This document shows, in pieces, positions 59,068-64,000 of a DNA stretch of 64,000 nt (within the stretch, counting starts at the first letter, position 1; each line of letters opens with the position of its first letter). Position numbers and translations under genes: made by a program. Origin of the DNA: Rosa chinensis (Eukaryota > Streptophyta > Magnoliopsida > Rosales > Rosaceae). The notes beneath the pieces were generated by a model. That model was given only the letters and a program-made list of their open reading frames with translations. It searched no databases and was not told where the DNA came from. The stretch covers positions 26,355,789-26,419,788 of the forward strand of contig NC_037091.1 in NCBI RefSeq assembly GCF_002994745.2, read 5' to 3'.

Positions 59068-62000
59068 ATAGGATTGTAGGTTCTTCAGAAGTGGACCACA
59101 ACTCCATGCCATTAATAGGCTTGATGGTATGGCTGTAAGTGGCCATATATGTCTTTTTCAAGTAGTAATCATCCACAAAGTCATCTGGGTTTAGCCTCAT
59201 GAAGTTAATTGCAACAACACCATATTAACACTCAAGTCCCATCTCCGGCATAAACAAGTCCTCCTTTCAAGATCAACAACATGCTTACCTCCTCCAAAGC
59301 TTTCCAGTTCAATTTGTGGACCTCCGGAACCATGTGGGATACAATTGGTGGCAGATTTGACTTTTTTTTTTTCCAAAATCCCTCGAGGTTTAGGGCAGAT
59401 GGTACCCTCATACTTCATCATCTTTTTCTTCCTCAACATAATACTTTTCATGAGTTTAACCCTCATCTCCTCAAAGCTTGACACAACTAACTTGTCTCTT
59501 GCACCTAATATGAATACGTTAAAACTCTCGCACAAATTGTTCAGAAGATTATCACACTTAATGTGAGTCTTGAAGTGTGCTCTACACCAGTGAAGAGGAG
59601 GCCTTTTTGGATCTGCAAGACAAACAAATGTATTAATCCAAATGGGGCAGAAACTAACTTACTGAACATTGAAAAAAGAAAAAAAAGAAAAACAAAAAGA
59701 AACAATAATAGTACTAACCTGTCAACCATTCATACGCTTTAGGGTCTATTTGTTTGATCAGAACCATTTCCTTGTGAAAATACGCCAATGTTGTTGACTA
59801 TGGCCCAGAGTTGGTCCTTCATGGTTTTACCAGGAAACAACTTAGTAAAATTTGTCCAAGTCCTTGACCAGCAACTCTAAAAACCATTTCCAAGAGTCTG
59901 TGCTCTCCATCTCAACTTGGGCATATGCAACTACCCAGGTGGTGTTATTTGTATAAACTCCTATTGTAGTTAGGAGCTGTCCACCATGAGGACTCTTTAG
60001 ATGGCAACTGTCCAACCCTATAACTGATCTGCATCCAGCTTTAAAACCAGTCTTCAATGCCCCAAGGCATATGTACATCCTTTTAAACACAGGTAAACCA
60101 CTAGCATGATTGAAATCACACTTTATGTCCACTGTGGTTTCAGGGTCAACCCTTTTCAGTTCTGCTCCATAATCCATCACTCTTGCATATTGCTCCATGT
60201 TGGACCTTTCAAGCTGCTTCAAGGCACTCTTTGCTCTATCGGCCTGTTGTATGGAAACCTTTGCCTTTACACCGGTTGACATTGTCTGCGCAGGCGATTC
60301 TGATCAATAAATAACAGAACAGATTATTCCAAATAGTTAAATAAGAGAATCATGAAAAGAAAGGTAGTTACCAGGATTCCAATCAGGATTTAGTTTGATT
60401 TGATCCATAAACTTTTCAGTTAGGTAAGGTTCTTTGACCATAGAGTTGACATGAACCCTAGAACATGTATGCTCTGCATGATATGTCTTCACCATCCGCG
60501 TTGACTCATGCTGCATTTTGCTGGCATACAACTCGAAGGGGCAGTTGTCTGCTTTACAAATCAATCTAACCCTCGTTCGGTCACTCTTCAAAAAGCAGAC
60601 GCATTCCCATCCTCCCATTATTGCCTTCTCTCTTAAAGCAGCTCTCAAGATTTTTGCTGATGCAAACTTTAACCCCAACTTAAACTATGGGTCTTTCATG
60701 TCCGTCTTGGGATTGAACTCTGGAAAGTCATCCCCTATCTCACCATCAGAATCTACTTCATGTCCTAGTACTTCCTCATTGGAATCAACAACTTTAAACA
60801 TATTTTCATTGTCCTCTGCCACGAAGTCTTCATCAACACTACTTCCAACAGCAGCTTTTACTTTCGTGCTTGGTCCAATACTCTCACCAAAGACATCAAA
60901 TTCATCCTCCATATGCCCCACCCAATCATCATCCTAACCATAATCCCCATATTCATCATCCTCAAAATGTGGCCTATAATCTTTATCTGCATAATCATCA
61001 TCTTCATCATGTGCCCCATCCTCTTTATAATTAATCTCCACTCTTCCTCTCTTCCTAAATTCACCAACTTTAATGTCGAACAGATTCTCACTCTCACTGA
61101 CCTTTTGTTTACCTTTAGCTTTTGGATCCAAGGTAGGTGTTCTACTGGCTTGAGTAGGTATGTTGCCCTCCCCATTACACTCTTTATTCATAATCCCAAG
61201 CTCTTTCTTGACTGGTCTCTCTATCCCAATTTTCCTTGGTGAATTCGGAAGCTCTTTTATGATAACCCCAGGTTTCTTTCTTGGTGAATCTGGGAGTTCT
61301 TCAATCACAACTCCACTCTTCGAACTAGCTTGACTTGCAAAAAAATCTGCCTCCCCATCTTCATACATATAGAAGTCTTCATCTGAGTTAGGTTCTCTAT
61401 AGTCATCATGCAGATCCAAGTGATCCAAGTAGATGATGACTAATCGAATTTGTGGTACACAACAACACATAGTAATTACGTCCTGGTCTGTGTTAATCTT
61501 AGTCATAGCGTTACTCTCATTCCCTATACTGTACCAATAATCTATTCTCCATCCACTGTAGTTCTGGTTTAACCCTCTGACCATCCCATCAACCTCTACA
61601 AGTGATATTTGATCCTTATCTATATAGTCATAGCAGTTCACTTGACCACCAATATAATTGCTTCCACTGATGTATCCACCATGATACATCTTGACGGTTA
61701 AGTAATATGGATGATCTGGAACACAGAAAAGGATTTAATCAGTATTGTATTTAATGCAAAACAACCGGACAACCAAGAAATTGAATGAATGAGAAGCACC
61801 ACAAGTCAAACAAAACAACAACTTTTAAAAGCACCCTGGTCAAGTTTGTTCTTTTGTCCACATTAGGATTAGGACCACACATGCAGTATAGTATTAAAGT
61901 GCTTACAGCAGCTCCCCAACGACCCTCACATGCATTCTTTATACTTTAACATGCTTTAATCTAAAATTTATCTAAACCTTAAACACAAACAGACAAGTGC

Positions 62001-63008
62001 TCAATTAAATATGAAAGATGCAACAATAAAGCTACACACTTTGTCATTTATAAACCCAATCCACCCACTGTTTCTGTGTGAGAATACGGGAACTAAGTAT
62101 GGATCATGGTGGAGAGAGAGATAGTGGCACAAGCATGTATAGTGGTTCACCTTGCCCTTGAGGCAAGGCTACGTCAACTTAGAGGTTCCACTATGAGTGA
62201 GGCCAAGTAGCCTTTGTAATATACAAGTGTGAGGATCATGGATCCCATCCTCTTCTAAGAAGGGGAGGACTTCTTTTTATAGCTAAAGGAACTCCCATTC
62301 TATTCTATATTTCAAATGTAGGACAATAATACACATATTTGCTTCTCTTGAAACCTTTTGGAGAGCATGAGAGGGTGGCCTCCTGACTAGATACCGGCCA
62401 ACCTCCACCATGGCAACGTAGCTCGGGTGTCGGTCTACCAAATGCATGCCATAGGCGGGGCTAGCCATGTCGTGGGGCCTACCTATGAGGTCGTTGCTTA
62501 TGCTTAGCGGTATGTGGTATAAGTGGTATCAACAAGTCCCCAAGTAAGAGACGCTTCTTGGTTAGGGAGTTAAAAAATGATGCCGCCCAAGTATGAGTGG
62601 CGACCTCGTTGAGCGCCATACCCATACTAATCCCCCAACTCCGTAAGTAAGAAGGGACTCTCTTGGGTCTTGTAAAGTGTTCCATTGCAGGTTGGTACCA
62701 CAGGGGCTCATCATCGAGCTAGTACCTGCAAATAAGATAAGAGGGTACAAATAGCATATTGATTGCGCTAGGGCAATCTAAGTGACATTTGAGTCAAAGG
62801 CATTGAGGTACATGAATGTTTGTATGAGATGCATGTTACACATTGTGTGTATGCATGTATTGATGTGTGATGAACGCGATGACACAATGATATGTATAAG
62901 GCATATGCATATGATATACATGTGTTAGGATCGGGAGTGTGGTTACTCACCGAGTCCCCCAAGTCAATGTAAGGGTTGAGTTCACTCATGTTGAGCGGGT
63001 GATAGGTT

Positions 63009-63126
63009 GTGTGAGTTTTGTCCTATGGTCTTATTAATGGGATGTAAAAAGAATTTAATTGTTGCGATCAGCAATAGGTGAAAAATTCAATATTTCCATT
63101 AATAGACCATAACACAAAACTCACAC
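63009..63126. repeat. inverted repeat, about 31-bp arms
   Basis: GTGTGAGTTTTGT...CTTATTAATGG (63009-63040) pairs with CCATTAATAG...ACAAAACTCACAC (63096-63126) with few mismatches around a 55-nt partly paired centre. Confidence 0.85.
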
Positions 63127-63617
63127 GTATCGTTAAGGCATAAACATGATGTTTGCAGATGCCCGAAAAGTATGAGCGTGAAGGTCAATGATAGTACCCA
63201 ACCGGTTACTACCTCCACTTGTGATAAGTGGTATGAATAAGTCTCCCAAGTGTAAAGAACACTCAGGAGGTGAGATGACTCAAAAGCAAGGGATTGGACC
63301 TTGGCTTACCCATTGGGGGTACCTCGCTCGGGGCAAGGATTATAATGCAAGGGACTGGACCTTGGCTTATGTAAGGGAGCTACCCTTTTGTTATCCCGTT
63401 GGGATTCTTGGCTCGAGTAGAAGATTTATGAGGGCCTGTAGGCCTCGTGTACAACGATTTTGGTACCCGTTGGGGTATTGTATAGGAGTCCTCCAGTACC
63501 CGTTGGAGGGCCCGGTCTCTGGTACCAGGCTGGGTAGTGAGAGGGCTTGGTGCCTCTGGTACTGGATGGGTGCATGCATGCGACAGTTGTTGATATGAAA
63601 CAACTAAGGTGTTTATC

Positions 63618-63703
63618 AGTGAGTATATTTGTGTGTGTCACATATATACAATGCTGCCAATAGTGAGTATATTTGTGTGTGTGTGATATATATACAATGC
63701 TAC
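63618..63703. repeat. 43-bp tandem duplication
   Basis: Two copies of AGTGAGTATATTTGTGTGTG...ATATACAATGCT(G/A)CC lie end to end, directly before the long inverted repeat. Confidence 0.85.
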
Positions 63704-63867
63704 CGACACCCAACACGGCAGCTTCACCTCTCATGGTACCCTGCGAGAGTTCTTGCTTGAAGAGAGTTCTAATCCGACACAATCCCATGTCGGATTAGAA
63801 CTCTCTTCAAGCGGGAACTCTCGCAGGGTACCATGAGAGGTGAAGCTGCCATGTTGGGTGTCGGTAG
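63700..63867. repeat. 168-bp near-perfect inverted repeat
   Basis: Arms of about 80 bp (CTACCGACACCCAACA... and ...TGTTGGGTGTCGGTAG) around an 8-nt centre (CAATCCCA) with about three mismatches. Transcribed, it would form a long double-stranded hairpin. Confidence 0.95.
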
Positions 63868-64000
63868 AGTACTGGTGTCAGCAAGATATAATACTTCGAA
63901 CTGGTTTGCCGGGATTCAAGGCTATTGCTGGGACGTTGTAGAATCTCTATCAGGGATCCACTAAACAAGATCGAAGTAGCGGTGCTGGCGGGAGCCATCA

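Larger units (their letters stand above)
56440..61689 (-). pseudogene. MuDR-family transposase, decayed and interrupted
   Basis: On the minus strand from 61689: an N-terminal acidic region; a MuDR DNA-binding domain (FASAKILRAALREKAI, CKADNCPFELYASK, 60678-60337); the MULE transposase core (VIGLDSCHLKSPHGGQLLTTIG, ESTDSWKWFLELL, 60282-59842) with its first Asp kept; a SWIM finger region (VDLERRTCLCRRW, about 59300-59230); a Pro-rich GRPR tail; and a C-terminal zinc knuckle (CGVVGHNERSC) at 57046-56925 beyond the solo LTR. An Ala-rich end (about 56650-56440) finishes at TAA 56440-56442. Several frame changes and a TGA in the Ala-rich part indicate inactivity. Confidence 0.85.
55828..62076 (-). 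mobile_element. Mutator-like element (MULE), MuDR type, right end unclear
   Basis: The left end starts TACCCTGAGGTTTACCCTAAAC in the middle of the copia-4 integrase, with the motif CCCTGAGGTT repeated about 62 bp inside (55890). The transposase gene fills 56440-61689 on the minus strand. I could not find a matching inverted terminus on the right before the next repeat starts near 62077, so the right boundary is provisional. A solo LTR (57047-58932) is nested inside. Confidence 0.7.
62077..64000 (+). mobile_element. repeat element or LTR with long inverted repeats, cut by window end
   Basis: A change of character near 62077 (TGTGTGAGAATACGGG) leads into about 1.9 kb without coding domains but with many repeats. 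These include small hairpin CTTGCC/GGCAAG at 62151-62167, a TATA-like TTTTTATAGC near 62274, long inverted repeats at 63009-63126 and 63700-63867, and direct repeats of GGGA(T/C)TGGACCTTGGCTTA near 63291 and 63350. It resembles a large gypsy-type LTR but neither the right end nor a target duplication is in view. Confidence 0.45.

Noticed and set aside
60518..61242. Plus-strand ORFs over the MULE transposase N-terminus
   Set aside because: Opposite-strand shadows; the minus strand holds the recognisable MuDR domains.

Overview
The window is plant nuclear DNA, almost certainly from a eudicot. It carries one intact intron-rich nuclear gene (a plastid cysteine synthase with GT-AG introns) and fragments of plant-type families (G-type lectin receptor kinase, FAR1/FHY3, Ty1-copia, MULE, plant LINE). 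A woody Rosaceae-like genome is my guess only; nothing here proves the family. There is no bacterial, organellar or CRISPR content.

Layout. 1-7175: 3' part of a dead Ty1-copia element (copia-1), split by a 3.37-kb solo LTR (2243-5612, TSD aaccg). 8600-22367: a G-type lectin receptor-kinase gene broken by a nearly complete young SIRE-like copia element (9268-18184, TSD agcag, 824-bp LTRs) and by a 5'-truncated LINE in a kinase intron (about 19290-20757). 22530: Helitron-type 3' end. 23810-26090: solo LTR (TSD catga). 27911-34942: full-length copia-2 with 176-bp LTRs and TSD atata. 34955-35341: foldback MITE. 35892-44822: intact ten-exon plastid O-acetylserine (thiol)lyase, the only gene I believe works. 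47390-50049: decayed FAR1-related gene on the minus strand, cut by a solo LTR; a sister solo LTR lies just upstream. 51302-55827: copia-4 remnant with a nested solo LTR. 55828 to about 62076: MULE with a decayed MuDR-type transposase on the minus strand and a solo LTR nested in it. 62077-64000: end of the window, a repeat with two long inverted repeats.

Most of the window is therefore nested transposable elements around one housekeeping gene and two wrecked host-type genes. Six insertions are solo LTRs with TG...CA ends and 5-bp target duplications (one carries TA in place of TG, one has a mismatched TSD), so LTR-LTR recombination has been frequent. LTR divergence read by eye is about 13/824 for the SIRE element and 7/176 for copia-2, so both are fairly recent.

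The most interesting signals are RNA-like structures in the copia elements. Copia-2 has five hairpins with an invariant loop and compensatory stem changes, lying inside an apparent leader intron between a GTAAGT donor and the gag start. That is the position where a packaging signal restricted to unspliced RNA would sit. A second hairpin upstream of the 3' LTR is shared with covariation by copia-1 and copia-2. The SIRE element also carries a third ORF whose N-terminus resembles the histone H3 tail.
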